From positions 2,147,091 to 2,196,950 of the forward strand of contig JAHNZQ020000181.1 in NCBI GenBank assembly GCA_019155205.2: 49,860 bases of DNA, written 5' to 3'. Under the pieces are notes generated by a model, which did no database searches, was not told the origin of the DNA, and worked only from the letters and a program-made list of their open reading frames with translations. Position 1 is the first letter of the stretch. Every line of letters starts with the position of its first letter. Shown here piece after piece: positions 1-10,261 of the stretch. The translations under genes and the position numbers were made by a program. This stretch comes from Gracilaria vermiculophylla (lineage: Eukaryota > Rhodophyta > Florideophyceae > Gracilariales > Gracilariaceae).

Positions 1-1010
1 TAGCTTTTTGCTCCGGTCCTCGTATTCTCGGACGAGATGACGAGGCTGCTCTCCGCTTCTTTTCTTTCCCTCTTTCCCCTTCTGCCATTACACAGATGCT
101 GGTAAAGATAACCGCTGAAAGTTGAGCTGTTTCTTAGTGCCTTACAAGTCTTATCACGAAGCGGGATTGCGCAAATACCGATGGTGCCAACACTCTGAGA
201 TAGCGCTGTTCCTCCCAAAGCTGCGCAAAGAAAAAATTAGAAAGCGTCTCTTTCCAGCATGACGATCTGGGACAAGTTATCTTGTCATTTGTTTTTTTGT
301 CGGCGAAAAGGTGGCGTCTTCTGTGACCACAAACATCAAACATCTACTTTGTGCATTTTTGACAATGTGATTCCAGGGGGCGTTTTAAAAGGTGAAACAC
401 TCCACAGCCACCTTAATCGCTTTGCAATATCGAGGTTATGTAAGGTAAGTCACCCAACGAAAGTAAAACACAGCTCCTGCGTGCAAATACTTGAGAATAT
501 CAATGAAACAAAAGAAATGTTCAGTTGCGGAGGTCACGGGGCCAACGGGAGCACGTTTTGGGTGGAACGATTCTTTGCTTGATGGATGGGGCGCAGACGT
601 AGACCAAATCCGAATCACCAACTCAATAACGTGGCGCACATCGCGACGCTTTATGCTTTTGGTGATGATGTTATGTGATTTTGTGATATTTCAGCGATCG
701 ACACGGATTTGTCGCAAAATAGCGCCAATTTATGGTGCAACAGCTAAGCGTGTTTGCAGTTTCAACCGGGACTCGTCGAAGTAGAATTGCCTCTTTGCAT
801 TCGATCATTTATTAAAAGGAATGTCTTGTGAAGAAAATAGCAGATTTTGCGTTCACTTATTCACCTGGCTGACACCATTCATTGAGAACGTTGTGTTTTT
901 GGGGCTCATTCCCAGAAAGCAGGGGCCTACTTCAGCTCATTACTTTTATGACGGTTCGTTACTGAACCCTTATGGCTGTGCAGTTGAGATGCTCTTAAAG
1001 CTCGCGTTAA
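1..1010 (+). repeat. Dispersed repeat R1, copy 1 (5' part cut by window edge)
   Basis: This stretch matches 45113-45995 (copy 3) almost throughout and 41988-42430 (copy 2) more loosely, in the same orientation. It starts inside the last codons of the R1 protein gene and runs through its 3' flank. Similarity to copy 3 stops near 1006-1010. Relative to copy 3 it holds about 134 extra bases (around 515-648), so one copy gained or lost a block. The repeat class is unknown; no LTR, terminal inverted repeat or A-tail was recognised. Confidence 0.8.
2..40 (+). CDS. 3' end of R1 48-residue-repeat protein gene, copy 1 (partial)
   Basis: Only the last 12 codons and the TGA stop (38-40) lie in the window. 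They read SFLLRSSYSRTR, identical to the C-terminus of the copy at 44167-45153 and close to that of the copy at 41226-42026. This shows that a third member of the family ends here with the same frame and stop. The rest lies to the left of the window. Function is unknown. Confidence 0.7.
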   Translation, partial: SFLLRSSYSRTR

Positions 1011-1099
1011 GAGCATCTCCACCAACAGCCGCAAAACATCAAATAAGTTTTTTGGGCTCACCGGCCATCTCCACCAGAGTGAAAAGAATAGCTAATTGA
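821..1099 (+). CDS. Small ORF in the R1 3' flank, copy 1
   Basis: A 92-codon ATG ORF whose first ~65 codons match the ORF at 45802-46047 in R1 copy 3 without indels. Shared stretches include NVVFL and SLLNP. The match ends at the repeat boundary near codon 63, so the last codons are unrelated flank. Copy 2 keeps similar DNA (42350-42430), but the frame is lost. This may be only DNA-level repeat similarity. No domain, signal peptide or membrane segment was recognised. Confidence 0.2.
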   Translation: MSCEENSRFCVHLFTWLTPFIENVVFLGLIPRKQGPTSAHYFYDGSLLNPYGCAVEMLLKLALRASPPTAAKHQISFLGSPAISTRVKRIAN

Positions 1100-1812
1100 T
1101 AAAAAGGTTCCAATTTGCGAAGCAAAACCTCTTAATTTGCTTCGCAAAATGGGACCACTTCAACAAAGGAGCATCCACGTGCGACGCTCTGAATGAAAAG
1201 AAATTTGATAGCTTCGCACCAAACTTTGAAACCCCGCGCAGCCCGCAACAGATACGACACCCACATTGTACTCCACTTCCAACCAAATGACCTCGCCTAC
1301 TGGCAGAATACGCTCACAAGACTTTTCGAGATGGACAGAAAGAAGTAGTGTACAAGAGGTCCGAGCTTTACCTCTCAAGAAGGCACAGCAGTTTTCAAAG
1401 CGTACGTCAAAACATCCCAGGGCAAAATCCTTGGAATTGATCGGGAAAAAAATCGTTTCTGAAAGCATTGCCGAAGTATACAACGAAGCGTACAAACCAG
1501 AAAAACGTATACCCAGGCCGTACAAATCCACGCACTTTCAAAGTGGATATTGTCTTTGAAAGATGCTTCCGGCCACTTAGAGAGGTGGAAACGACGCCTC
1601 TTGAAGTGCTGTTTTGACATCATTCACCGCTCTGGCAGATAACAACAGACGGTGGACGCGCTGTCACGTTTCTTTACAGAGGACGATTTTTTTGTAATCG
1701 TGTAAACCTCATTATAGCAAAGTGCACATTTCTTCGATTTGCTGGAGTCGTGTTTTGCGCATCAATAAATCGAGGTGTGAAGAAGATGAAAGACTTCAAA
1801 TGGCTACAGGAA
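1011..1812. other. Unassigned stretch between R1 and the solo LTR
   Basis: No recognisable gene. Short ORFs exist on both strands, for example 1266-1559 plus, which is lysine-rich, and 1160-1531 minus. None has a recognisable domain or a second copy in the window. It holds the hairpin at 1114-1148. Confidence 0.4.
1114..1148. repeat. 13-bp perfect inverted repeat (hairpin)
   Basis: Arms 1114-1126 and 1136-1148 are perfect reverse complements (TTTGCGAAGCAAA and TTTGCTTCGCAAA) with a 9-nt spacer. It lies about 100 bp beyond the end of R1 copy 1. It could be a relic terminal inverted repeat or a structured RNA element; nothing seen decides this. Confidence 0.75.
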
Positions 1813-2376
1813 TCTACTGTGGTTACTTTAGTTCTCCTTTCGAGATAGTAGTGCACAACGTCCGTTAGGAGTTTTTGTTGACTTCAAAGGTGCGAGTTCC
1901 TGAAATAGGTGTCTAGTAACCGCTGGCGCGAGCTGGGGGAATTCTGAAAGGAAATCCGCAAACACTAAGCGGAGGGGGAGGTTCACTGGGCGTTCAATTC
2001 TCCTACAGGCACCGCAACAAGGCGACCTGGAGATCGGCGGCTTAGAAATCTTTACGATATACGACGATAGTCTCCAACCTGAAAAACAGACATAGACTGA
2101 AGGATGCGTGCTTAACTTTCCCAGAGGTGGAGCTCGACCGGCAGATTAAGTATCACGCTGGGAGCCCGCTTCGACAGGTCTCTTTACTGTAGTAATTACC
2201 TGCATACATTAACTAAAATAAATATAAATTCTACCGTCTTTTACGGATACTGTAGCGCGCACGAACAGAATTATGCACCACGTGGCTCAGTTAATAAAAT
2301 ACGAGCTCTCTATGGGAATATCTCACTATAAAGCCACTCCACCATATCACCTTCAGATATACTGTACTAACTCTAC
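1813..2376 (-). mobile_element. Solo LTR of gypsy family 1 with 5-bp target duplication
   Basis: The LTR spans 1818-2371 and matches the LTRs at 29206-29761, 39152-39706 and 47565-48118. It begins TGTGGT on the plus strand; the far end is degenerate (CTAAC instead of ACCACA). The sequence TCTAC occurs immediately before (1813-1817) and after (2372-2376), a 5-bp target-site duplication as expected for Ty3/gypsy integrase. No internal element sequence remains, so this is most simply a solo LTR left by LTR-LTR recombination. Strand is given as the sense of the parent gag-pol. Confidence 0.88.
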
Positions 2377-2660
2377 AATGGCCTAAAACTTATATCGATG
2401 AAGGATGGTGTGGGAAAATAGTTTCGTTTTTTAGCGGCATGGGAACTGCTTCAGAATCATCCAAAATTTTCGGCACAGGTAGAATATGTGTCACATTCTA
2501 CTGAAAATACGTTACTCATATCTGGTACAGAATCCGTTGAGCAATAAAACAACTCGTAAACAAGCAATACCGAGAATATTTCCGGAGGTGATGTGAAAGC
2601 TGAACATCCAGTGGGTGGGAAGGTGTCCAAGGCAGAGTAAATTTAACAAAAACATTATGA
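2377..2660. other. Unassigned stretch
   Basis: AT-rich DNA between the solo LTR and the Harbinger region. No ORF of note, no repeat partner in the window. Confidence 0.4.
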
Positions 2661-2691
2661 GGCCAAGGTGAAGATTTCCAAAGAATCTTCA

Positions 2692-2949
2692 ATGCTGCAA
2701 AAGAAACTTGCGGATGAGATCCAGCGTCACAGCGATATAGCTCTGTTCATATCTTCAGGAGATCTCAGTCTGGAAGCGCAAGAGTATTGCCGTATCTCAC
2801 GCAAAAGGGTTCTCGAAAACCTTAACAAAGACGAATCTGAAAATGAAGAGCACTCAAAGAGGCAACGCACAGAAGTCCTCGACGCGAATCTTCCACCAGT
2901 TTCTCCTGAACTTGTTCCGGAAAATTCTTCCTCCTGCTCGAAAAGCTGA
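2692..2949 (+). CDS. Small charged ORF, possibly the second protein of the Harbinger element
   Basis: An 85-codon ATG ORF; the frame is open upstream to 2647. The product is charged and probably helical: a start like MLQKKLADEIQ, a central LEAQEYCRISRKRVLENL helix, then an acidic-basic patch (KDESENEEHSKRQR). PIF/Harbinger elements usually carry a second, MYB-like or helical accessory protein beside the transposase. This ORF lies about 550 bp from, and convergent with, the broken transposase at 3499-4286, which fits such a role. No SANT/MYB motif is visible, so the link rests on position and general composition. It could be an unrelated chance ORF or an exon end. Confidence 0.3.
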   Translation: MLQKKLADEIQRHSDIALFISSGDLSLEAQEYCRISRKRVLENLNKDESENEEHSKRQRTEVLDANLPPVSPELVPENSSSCSKS

Positions 2950-3498
2950 GCTCTTCGAGAGCATTCCCGAACTTCTCCTTCATTTCATGAGTCTCCGTGG
3001 AGGGTCCACAAATTTTCTTGGACATCTTGTTACAGATCCCGCTGCTTCAATATATCCCGGAGATACTGCTCTCATTCACATAAGCCATATTTAGACCCCT
3101 CCAGTCCGTGAACAATTTCATATTCCGCCCATACTGGTTGCCTTATGTGCACTACTTTGTTTTGGGCTTCCGTTTATGCGTCTGGTTATATCGTTTCTTC
3201 TTCAGTAAGTCATTCAGTGCCCATCATATTGTGAAAGAGTATACAGCAATACACGACTTCGTGTATTGTACCCACTCCCCGGAAATGCGATGGGCGTTTC
3301 AGTACATGCGATCTGCCTTGCAGAACTCCAAAGGCTCTTTCAACATTTTTTCGACGTCCTTCCTGCCATCGTAAAAGATTTTTTTTTCTTTGTTACAGGG
3401 TTTAGCACAGTGTGCATGAAATGACGGATACTCCGGATAAAAACCGTGGCATAAAAAGTACGAAACATGGTTTTGTCTTCCGTTGACTGTCTGTAAAT

Positions 3499-4286
3499 CT
3501 AGGGAGGAAAGCTACTATTACAGATTATGTTAATCAATGGTGGTGTTTCAAATACATTTACATCGTTTGCACTTCCATGGGTACCAAAAATGGCATGTCG
3601 GATGTAGAGTTTGTCGTCAGCAACAACCTCCAGGGTCACAGCAGCCCTCCTTCCCTTGCCAGGATACTGCCTACGCCACGCCGCAGGGTAGTTTTTCCAC
3701 AGCCATTTGCAGCAGTCAATGCTATCAATAATCCCTAGGAAGCCAAGATCTCTGGGTCGCTGTAGAAGCTTTTGTAAATATTCTTCTGCTGGGCACCGTG
3801 GGTGCGTATCCCCAAACGCTGCTACTACACTTCTACAAAAGGTCTTCAAGCATTGAGATGCGGTTGTTTCACTCATTCTAATACACTCATTGACACTTTT
3901 CCTCGCTCCGCCACATGTAGCAAGGCTGCAGTTCTTTTTTGCTCAACACGAAAACTGAAAACTCCTGTACAGGCTGTGGGGTGTTGAAAGTAAGTACAGT
4001 GCCCTTGTAGCGTCTGGTGTATCTTTTCAAATATTACACTAGATACGCGGAAACAACAACGTAAATGGCGACTGCAGTAGACTGGGTTGGGCACGAAGTA
4101 GTCATTGTACAGCCTGTGGAAGCCGGCATGTCTTTGGCGGTCAATGTTTGGATTTTTACCGCGCTGGGAACCAACATGATGTCGTCTTTCAGTTTCGCTG
4201 TCTGAGCTTGTCAGCAAGTCCCCCAGAAGCTCGTCAAGAGCGTCTTCTATCTCGTCTTGAAGAACGAGGGAGGTCATGGCAAGCAA
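3499..4286 (-). pseudogene. PIF/Harbinger DDE transposase, frameshifted and 3'-truncated
   Basis: Two overlapping minus-strand frames give one transposase. Frame one (4286-3873) has the N-terminal region with RRHH, an NIDR motif and a DYFVPNPVY stretch typical of this family. Frame two (3876-3499) has the catalytic part. The first catalytic Asp is in GIIDSIDCCKW and the second in the GSANDVNVF block; the region between carries WKNYPAAW and a QYPGKGR motif. A one-base frameshift near 3895-3910 separates the frames. The third acidic residue and the C-terminus are missing, as the frame ends soon after the second Asp. The family normally runs about 350-450 residues; roughly 250 remain. These proteins cut and paste DNA flanked by short inverted repeats, usually at TAA-like targets. 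No terminal inverted repeats were identified. Confidence 0.85.
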
Positions 4287-4289
4287 ACA

Positions 4290-5910
4290 TGGAAGGTGCC
4301 CAACCGCTGGAGATGGTCGCCGGCCGAGCTTCAGATCAAAACATCTATATAGACAAAGCCAACAATAGAGTCCCGCGTCTGAAGCGTTTTGTTTGTTTGC
4401 TCGTCCCTCGGCCTCCCCGGTGGCGATGCTCTGATGAAACAGAGCGCACTAGAGGGTCAAGTAAACCAAATTAAAAATTAAAAACCCTCACACGGGCTTA
4501 ACTCGGCATAGCTGTTTTTTGGAGAGGTAGATTTTCTCGCAGCTCATCTGTATTGGTCACGAGAAAACCTCCCTGACCTTCCACGCTTTCTATGTTTCAT
4601 CTTTTCCAATCTTTTTATCACCAGTAGCCCACTGCAAACTCTTCTTTTGAGAATGTTCTTACCCATGCGCAGACAAGCTGCGCATAAAATACGTACGTAA
4701 TAAGCACGACAAAAGCTTTGACGAAACAGACAACGGGCGGGAGTTATGATACAATCCTGTTTTACAATCGCCACTATTCTTGCCGCCACTAATCTCAGCG
4801 AGTGAACCTTCTATCGGCTTCAACGAGCAACTAAAACTGACAACCAACACGCTTTGCACAAACTCCGCCTGCCCACCGCATTATCCAGCACGCAACCCAG
4901 TTCTTAACGTTTCTAAAGAGAAACTGATATATCAACGAACAATTGTTTCGCGGTGCAGCGAGGTTTTTCATTCACTTATCCAGACTTGACGTCGCTGATG
5001 AACCAAGACGCTATTGATGCCCTCCCCGTGTACCGCATCAAAACACTTTCTTCATACACTCTTCGTTCTTTCCGGTTCCGCAATTCAGATGTAACATGTA
5101 GAAAAACAAAGAAAATCAATACTGCGACGTGCTGCTTGAAACAAATTACACCTCCAAACTTTGTTAAAGTTTTCGTGAATTCTCAAGAAGAGATGTCGAG
5201 AGCATTCAATGACCTGAAGAAATTTATACATGTACAAAACTGGTGTTGTATTGAACTTTTGAAAACGCTATCGAACGTCTTGCTCGCGAAAGCAGAGAAT
5301 CAGTAAAATCCTTGAAAATATGATGGATACAGGGTTTTGTCTTATCGCGGTGATTGTATACAGTGCAGCCGGATATTTTTCGTAGATTTCTCTCTTCGCG
5401 CAAGCCAAAGAAACGAAATCTGCCAGATATTTATTGAAGGCTACGCCATCCAATATCACTGATATACTCACCATTGACTTCATGGGTAAGGGAGGCGTGC
5501 ATTAATTGACATGGATGTGGTACAGCGAACGGTGCACACGGAACTCTTTGGCAGGGAAAAAGAATGGATGGGTCTAGAGAGCACAGAAAAAGCAAGACCT
5601 AGAAAGAGAGACCAAATGTTTTGTAAGATGATAAAGACAGCAGGGAAACGGTTGTAGACAAATCATGGTTGGTAAGCTTATGAAAACCGTTTTGTAGTAG
5701 CAAATGCAGGTTTACCGGGTCATTCGGGACTTTTCGTGTCGTTTGCAAACCTGTAGGTCGGCTGTGACACCCACAGGAGTCGAGGCTTAGCAAGAAGAGG
5801 CTCAACAATTCCTTTAGCAGTCGCAATAATCTCATGTATCTCTTTATATTTGGTGTAGAGCTCTGCCTTCCTATAAACCATCCTTTGAACGAACATTTCG
5901 GAAGTGACGG
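4290..5910. other. Unassigned stretch
   Basis: About 1.6 kb with only short ORFs on both strands (for example 4953-5306 plus and 4544-4789 minus). None carries a recognisable domain or is repeated elsewhere in the window. The right end of the Harbinger element probably lies in its first few hundred bases but could not be placed. Confidence 0.4.
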
Positions 5911-5916
5911 TCCTTC

Positions 5917-5941
5917 GGTACGCTATGAACTGTAGCGTACC
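5917..5941. repeat. 9-bp perfect hairpin
   Basis: GGTACGCTA (5917-5925) and TAGCGTACC (5933-5941) are exact reverse complements around a 7-nt loop. It lies near the outer limit of the R2 repeat. Its significance is unknown. Confidence 0.6.
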
Positions 5942-5984
5942 GGCACTAGTAAAATTTTAACCTTGAAAGGTAAAATGGTGACTA

Positions 5985-6262
5985 TTATCTGGATGTCGAG
6001 CTCTCTAGCCACGGTACATGCTGGAGGGCACGACCGTTTTACCGGGTATTCCAGCATATGGGCTCAGACTGTGGAATGCGCAGAAGAGGATTCATACGAA
6101 TAAGTCCCGAGTACGCGATCGGCAGTACGCGTCCTACTCGGTTGGCACGGAGAGCTCCCGGAAAGGGCGGTGCCTGGTAAAGTGAACGGGCAGCGGCCCA
6201 AATGGCTAGGTATTTATTTATTTATTTGGGAATCTCTCTATTTATTTAATTAGCGCTACAGA
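5985..6262 (-). repeat. Repeat R2, copy 1
   Basis: The reverse complement matches 25150-25430. Shared landmarks in order are an AT-rich (AAAT)n block near 6208-6250, a GC-rich GGGCCGCTGCCC-type segment, a GAGCTCTCCGTGCCA-type segment, and an ACGGTCGTGC-type segment at the far end. The length is about 270 bp. It abuts the outer, truncated edge of the LTR of element D at a TAGCGC sequence. The AT-rich simple repeat at one end recalls a SINE tail, but no RNA polymerase III box was confirmed. It could also be the outer part of a longer LTR. Confidence 0.6.
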
Positions 6263-6767
6263 ACTTTCTTGTGCTTTAGTACAGTCAATCTTAAGGTGAC
6301 TTTGTCCCTAAGGAATTGTTGAATTTAGATTTATTTTCGTTAATTAGTGTAGGTAATTTGACTAGTTGCAGCAGTGAGACTTGTCCAGGCGAGCTCTCGG
6401 CAATATACGTAATCTGCCACTTGAACCCCACCTCTGGGGGAAGTACAAATAGCATCGTTTAGCTTTCTTCCACTTCTTTTGGTCGAAGATTCCTGTCCAA
6501 CGCCTTCAGGTATTCGCGATCCATTTAGGTGTGGTTCCTAAGCCGTCAGTCCCCAGGTTGCCGCATAGCAGCGCCTGTAGGAGCATCGTCCCCTCAGTGA
6601 ACCCCCTTCTCCGCTTGCTGCTTGCGGACCCCCTTTCAGGATTCTCCCGGCTCGTGACCGTTATCAACGGAGACCACCATTTGGAACTCGCGTCTTTGGG
6701 GTCACCAAAAACTCCTGACGGACGTTGTGCGCTATCACCTCAAAAGAAGAACTGACAATACCACAAC

Positions 6768-6786
6768 TGGTCTCCCATCTTAGAAG
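6768..6786 (+). other. Primer-binding-site position of element D
   Basis: TGGTCTCCCATCTTAGAAG begins two bases inside the LTR end (6765). A and B have nearly the same sequence on the minus strand (17273-17257 and 39149-39131). TGG at the start is the usual complement of a tRNA CCA end. The complement beyond CCA does not resemble a standard T-arm, so the primer tRNA is not identified. Confidence 0.55.
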
Positions 6787-6942
6787 GCCAGTCTCTAAAA
6801 AACATCACAACAGTCGCGACATGACATTGTTTCTAGTTTGCATCGATTTGAACACAACAGTGGAATTCTTTTTCAATGTGATTCGGAAGTGGAAGGAAAT
6901 CACCCCCGACCTACTCTTCTGTAGACAACTCGGGACCCTTAA

Positions 6943-7574
6943 TTGAAACCACCTTCCAGGACCCTCAAACAACAAACTCCGTTTGTGGGCGAAGCACGAG
7001 CAGCGTGCCCCGGAAAATTCGCCATCAGACTGGAGGCCACTGAAATTCTCCTTAGGCATCCTGTCTCCTCTGCGGAGCGTGTCAGAAATCGCCTTCGGAG
7101 AGTGCACGATCGAAGTCAAACGGAACCCCCCGGGTCACCTCCGGAGATCGTCGAGGTGGAGATGGATGAAAGGCACTCGGCATCGCAGCCCCCATCTCAG
7201 GAGCTGCAAGGACGAGAGAACCCGGAGGCTAACTCCCTCCTGGAATCACTGGCCCCGCGCATTAAAAATTGGCTCTCACATGAGATGGTCGAGAGAATTG
7301 CTGGAGGTGTTGAAGCCGATTTCAGGGCGGCCAGCCACGCTCATGCGGAGGAATTGGCAACGAAGAGTCTCACGGTGCCGTGGATGCTTTGCTGGATTCG
7401 GATACCTTCTTAGAGGTGATATCAAATCTTATCCATGCGGAGGTTCGTTTCCAAACCTCGCAGCTGCTCCCCGCGGCAGCGTTCCAAAGTCATTTTTCCG
7501 TACAAGAGAGGTTCGCTCTAATGGCATCTAAGGTGATCCCGAGCAGAATAAGACAGGATACTGCCGACCCTTAA
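6943..7574 (+). pseudogene. Gag N-terminal region of element D, frameshifted
   Basis: The frames at 6943-7413 and 7380-7574 together match the N-terminal gag protein of A and B. Shared blocks are ASQPPSQELQGRE, NPEANSLLESLAPR and the later QTSQLLPAAAFQSHFSVQERF. A frameshift between about 7370 and 7380 breaks it. Capsid and nucleocapsid parts are absent because the element is cut at about 7735. The high proline, glutamate and serine content fits a gag leader. It is not functional. Confidence 0.78.
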
Positions 7575-7735
7575 GCCACAGAAGGAAAGGATACTGCCGT
7601 AGGGAAACGTCACACCTCAAGAATATTGCTATGACCCGTCTGGGCTTGTCGCTCCACGGAGGAGGCCAGGATACCGTTCGCGAAGTACTTCCCCCAAGGA
7701 GAAAAGGGCGGGATACTTTATTAAGAGCGCCGACA

Positions 7736-8242
7736 TCCACGCCGCCGATCTCGGTAAACGGTATCTAAGGTTCTGGCTCTGAGCCTTCCACCTATGTCAG
7801 GATCTGCCTCTCGCGAGAGATATCCCGTAGCATACGGTTTTCCATCCGCCTTATTCGTTGAGAGTACCCATACTTGGGTATAATACCAGTCTAACTGTGC
7901 TCGCTTCTGTTCACCAGGATTTTCATGGCTCGCCGTCGTTTGCCTTACGGTTACCTGAATGTTTCTAACCGTGGTGGTACATCCTTCACCTTGTGGAACT
8001 CGCGAACCGCGATCCCTCTTTTTCCCGTCTCTTTCCTCCAAGGAGGCACCGCACACTCACACAACCACGTAATGGGGATCTTCATTATTTCTTTCCCACG
8101 AACTGCTGCAGGGACGACCTCGGTCTTACACCGACATTGTCGTCCTGTCTCTTGAAAGGGCACTACTGCCGAGCTACGTCTGCAGAGGATTATTCGGAGA
8201 TCTTCCTGTGCTTTCCTCGCTTTCAGTCTATTGCACTACACA
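7736..8242 (+). repeat. LTR-2 copy 1 (second gypsy family)
   Basis: It matches the reverse complement of 24645-25150. Shared segments include GAGCCTTCCA near the start, GCATACGGTT, TTTGCCTTACGG, a CTCCA(A/C)GAAGGCACC-like segment, and an end reading CACTACAC at about 8233-8240. It starts where gag homology of element D stops, so it either inserted there or was joined by rearrangement. No second LTR-2 in this orientation is present, so it is a fragment or solo LTR. The start coordinate is approximate. Confidence 0.7.
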
Positions 8243-8929
8243 TGCAAAACCGATAGGTAGTTTGCTCACTGTATTACAGACCTTCCTATTATCAGACTAA
8301 TCGCTGCAACGCGTTACAGGCAATAACTGGAGACGAAACCGTACGAGGCGGCAAATCACTTTCGTTAGGCGATGATCAGCGTTTCTTCGTACGGCTTCCT
8401 TTTACCTACTGGTTGAATCAGCTAGCGTGTCCAGCCGTGGTCGGCGCATTCTCTTTGCGTACCCACAGCTGCTCCTTTTCATTGTATCTCCTCCACCTGG
8501 TTTCGTGAAAATCCTTTTTCTACTTCTACCGGATGCCTTTCCTTGCACCTATTGGTTCCGCTTCGTCTTTTTGAAGCTCATCCACCCGGCGCGTTGTCAA
8601 TAGCGCTCTGTGCCAATTGAGGTTCAAATATGGGCGGTTTTGCGTTGGCTTCAGTACTTGCCTCACCGTGCCGTCTAGCTTTTCTGATGCTCGCGTCAGA
8701 TGTTCAATCATTGGAAAGTGATGTCACACCCTCGAGATCCTTCGGCATTGGATCCTAGCCGTGGAACAGCCAGTGATGTGTTCGTAGACGACTGTGCCGC
8801 TTGGCCTCCAACTGGTCGTGAGCTTCGCCTCGTGGCAACTGCTCGACATTCATTCCCATCGTCGAAGCTGTTTGAGCGCGTACTTGTCAATGAGCGCGCT
8901 GGTTCATCTTCGGCGTTCCACAATGTTTT
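8243..8929. other. Unassigned stretch beside LTR-2
   Basis: About 690 bp with short ORFs on both strands (for example 8526-8711 minus and 8700-8963 plus). It could be the 5' internal region of the LTR-2 element or older flanking DNA. No similarity to the F2 element or to family 1 was found by eye. Confidence 0.35.
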
Positions 8930-9483
8930 TTTGGTATCTTTGGTTTTTCTTTCTAGGTGGTAGCGCACACCGTCCGTTTGGAGGTTTTGATGAATCCAAA
9001 ATGCCAGAGTTCCTAAAGGTGTTCTCCGGTAATCATGATCACGAGCTGGGAGAATCCTTAAAGAGGGTCCGCAAGCACCAAGCGGAGAAGGGGGTTCACT
9101 TGGTGGTAAATGATCCTACACGCGCTGCGATGAGGCAGCCTGGGGATCTGCGGCTCAGAAACCCGAAGGCGTTAGACAAGAAGATCCCTCCGGAAAAAGT
9201 AGAGGAATAATCAAGGGTGCTTGTTTTACTTCCCCCGAAGGTGGAGCTCGACGGGCAGATTAAGTACCATGCCGGGAGCCTCCCTCGCCAGGTCTCACTA
9301 CTGCAGTAGTTACCTGCACATTAACGAAAGTAAATCTAAATTCTACAATTTCTCAGAAGTACTGTAGCACACGTGGGCCGAATAATACACCACGCGGCTT
9401 ATTTAATAAAATATGAATGCTCCTTAAGAATATCTCTTAGTAAAGCCACACAACAATATCACCTTAGAATACACTGGTACAAT
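8930..9483 (-). repeat. 3' LTR of element A
   Basis: Aligned to the other family-1 LTRs from TTTGGTATC (8930) to ACTGGTACAA (about 9482). The TGTGGT and ACCACA ends are eroded. On the plus strand it carries an unusually long open frame (8794-9210) that overlaps the conserved small LTR frame. The LTR runs directly into aORF sequence; the polypurine tract and the first ~1.3 kb of aORF are deleted. Confidence 0.82.
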
Positions 9484-10261
9484 GACGGACGAGCCTACCC
9501 GGCCTTTCCCAGCCTTGCTACTTCTAGGGGTTCTCAGGTGCCACGGCTACGTGTCTCCGATTATGAACCCATGGTGGAGAGTCTGGCGGTCCACAAGGCT
9601 CTTCCGTTACCGGCTCCGTCGCAGGATGTGGCTACGCCCCCTGAGGTCGTGACGCAGCCTACAGAATTGACGCCGGATCATCCTTCAGTGGTGGCCGATA
9701 TATCTCCTATGGAAGAGGTCCATATTACTCCCGTCCTGACTGTTTCGGCTCCGGTGGTGCAACCCCAACTGTAGAGCGTCCCGGTGCTGGCTATCCGGCC
9801 TCACCTGAGAAACATCCTGGCTCCTGTACCGTCGTCACCTCCTGTGTCCGCTGCTCCGCCCTTGGCTCTGCCGACCTCTCCGGCAGTGCCTTAGAATCCG
9901 CTCGGGAGCCCACCGTCCCAGCCGATCTTCCGTGTGTGACTTTTTCTGCGGCGGTTGTTGTTCCGTCGACGCAGATTGTCGCTTCTGGCGTACCCTCGGG
10001 CAGGTTATCCTCCAGTGCTCTCGGTATTGTCTTCCAGGAGCTGGTGCAGGCTTATGTGGTGACGGGCCGTCCTGCTCCGCCTTCGCCTGTAAAGGCTCTG
10101 CACGAGGCTCCGAACTGGTTCCATGAGCACCATAAGGCGCGATAGACTGAGCCTCGGTGGCTGCAATCAAGGAGAGCCTAGCGGAGTTCTTTGAGATCCA
10201 AGCGCTAACAGCGAAGACTCGCTTGGAAGGGGAGTATGCGACGCGGTTGGGTGATCTGTAG
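9483..10261 (+). pseudogene. Antisense ORF (aORF) of element A, 5'-deleted remnant
   Basis: Corresponds to 31585-32364 in element B, in the same frame. Matching landmarks are GRAYP, SQVPRL, MVESL, LPAPSQD and VVQP, then a Pro/Ala/Val-rich tract and an alpha-helical tail. A stop at 9772-9774 replaces an Arg codon of B; further stops and a frameshift follow. The end (GTGATCTGTAG, stop 10259-10261) matches the stop of B. Because of the deletion, the frame runs in from the LTR (9373). The protein lies antisense to pol and is convergent with it. Function is unknown. Confidence 0.7.

Larger units (their letters stand above)
6262..7735 (+). mobile_element. Truncated gypsy family-1 element D (5' LTR, primer site, 5' gag)
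   Basis: 6262-6765 is the reverse complement of the family-1 LTR, lacking its outermost ~100 bp. It ends ACCACA and is followed by AC and the primer-site sequence TGGTCTCCCATCT. From about 6890 the DNA is homologous to the gag leader of elements A (minus, about 17200-16310) and B (minus, 38995-38111). Homology stops near 7712-7735, where an LTR-2 sequence begins. This element runs opposite to A, B and C. The 3' ~8 kb are missing. Confidence 0.82.

Noticed and set aside
6190..6260. ATTT/AAAT repeats as a microsatellite
   Set aside because: The tract is part of the R2 repeat found again at 25165-25205, so it is not an independent satellite.
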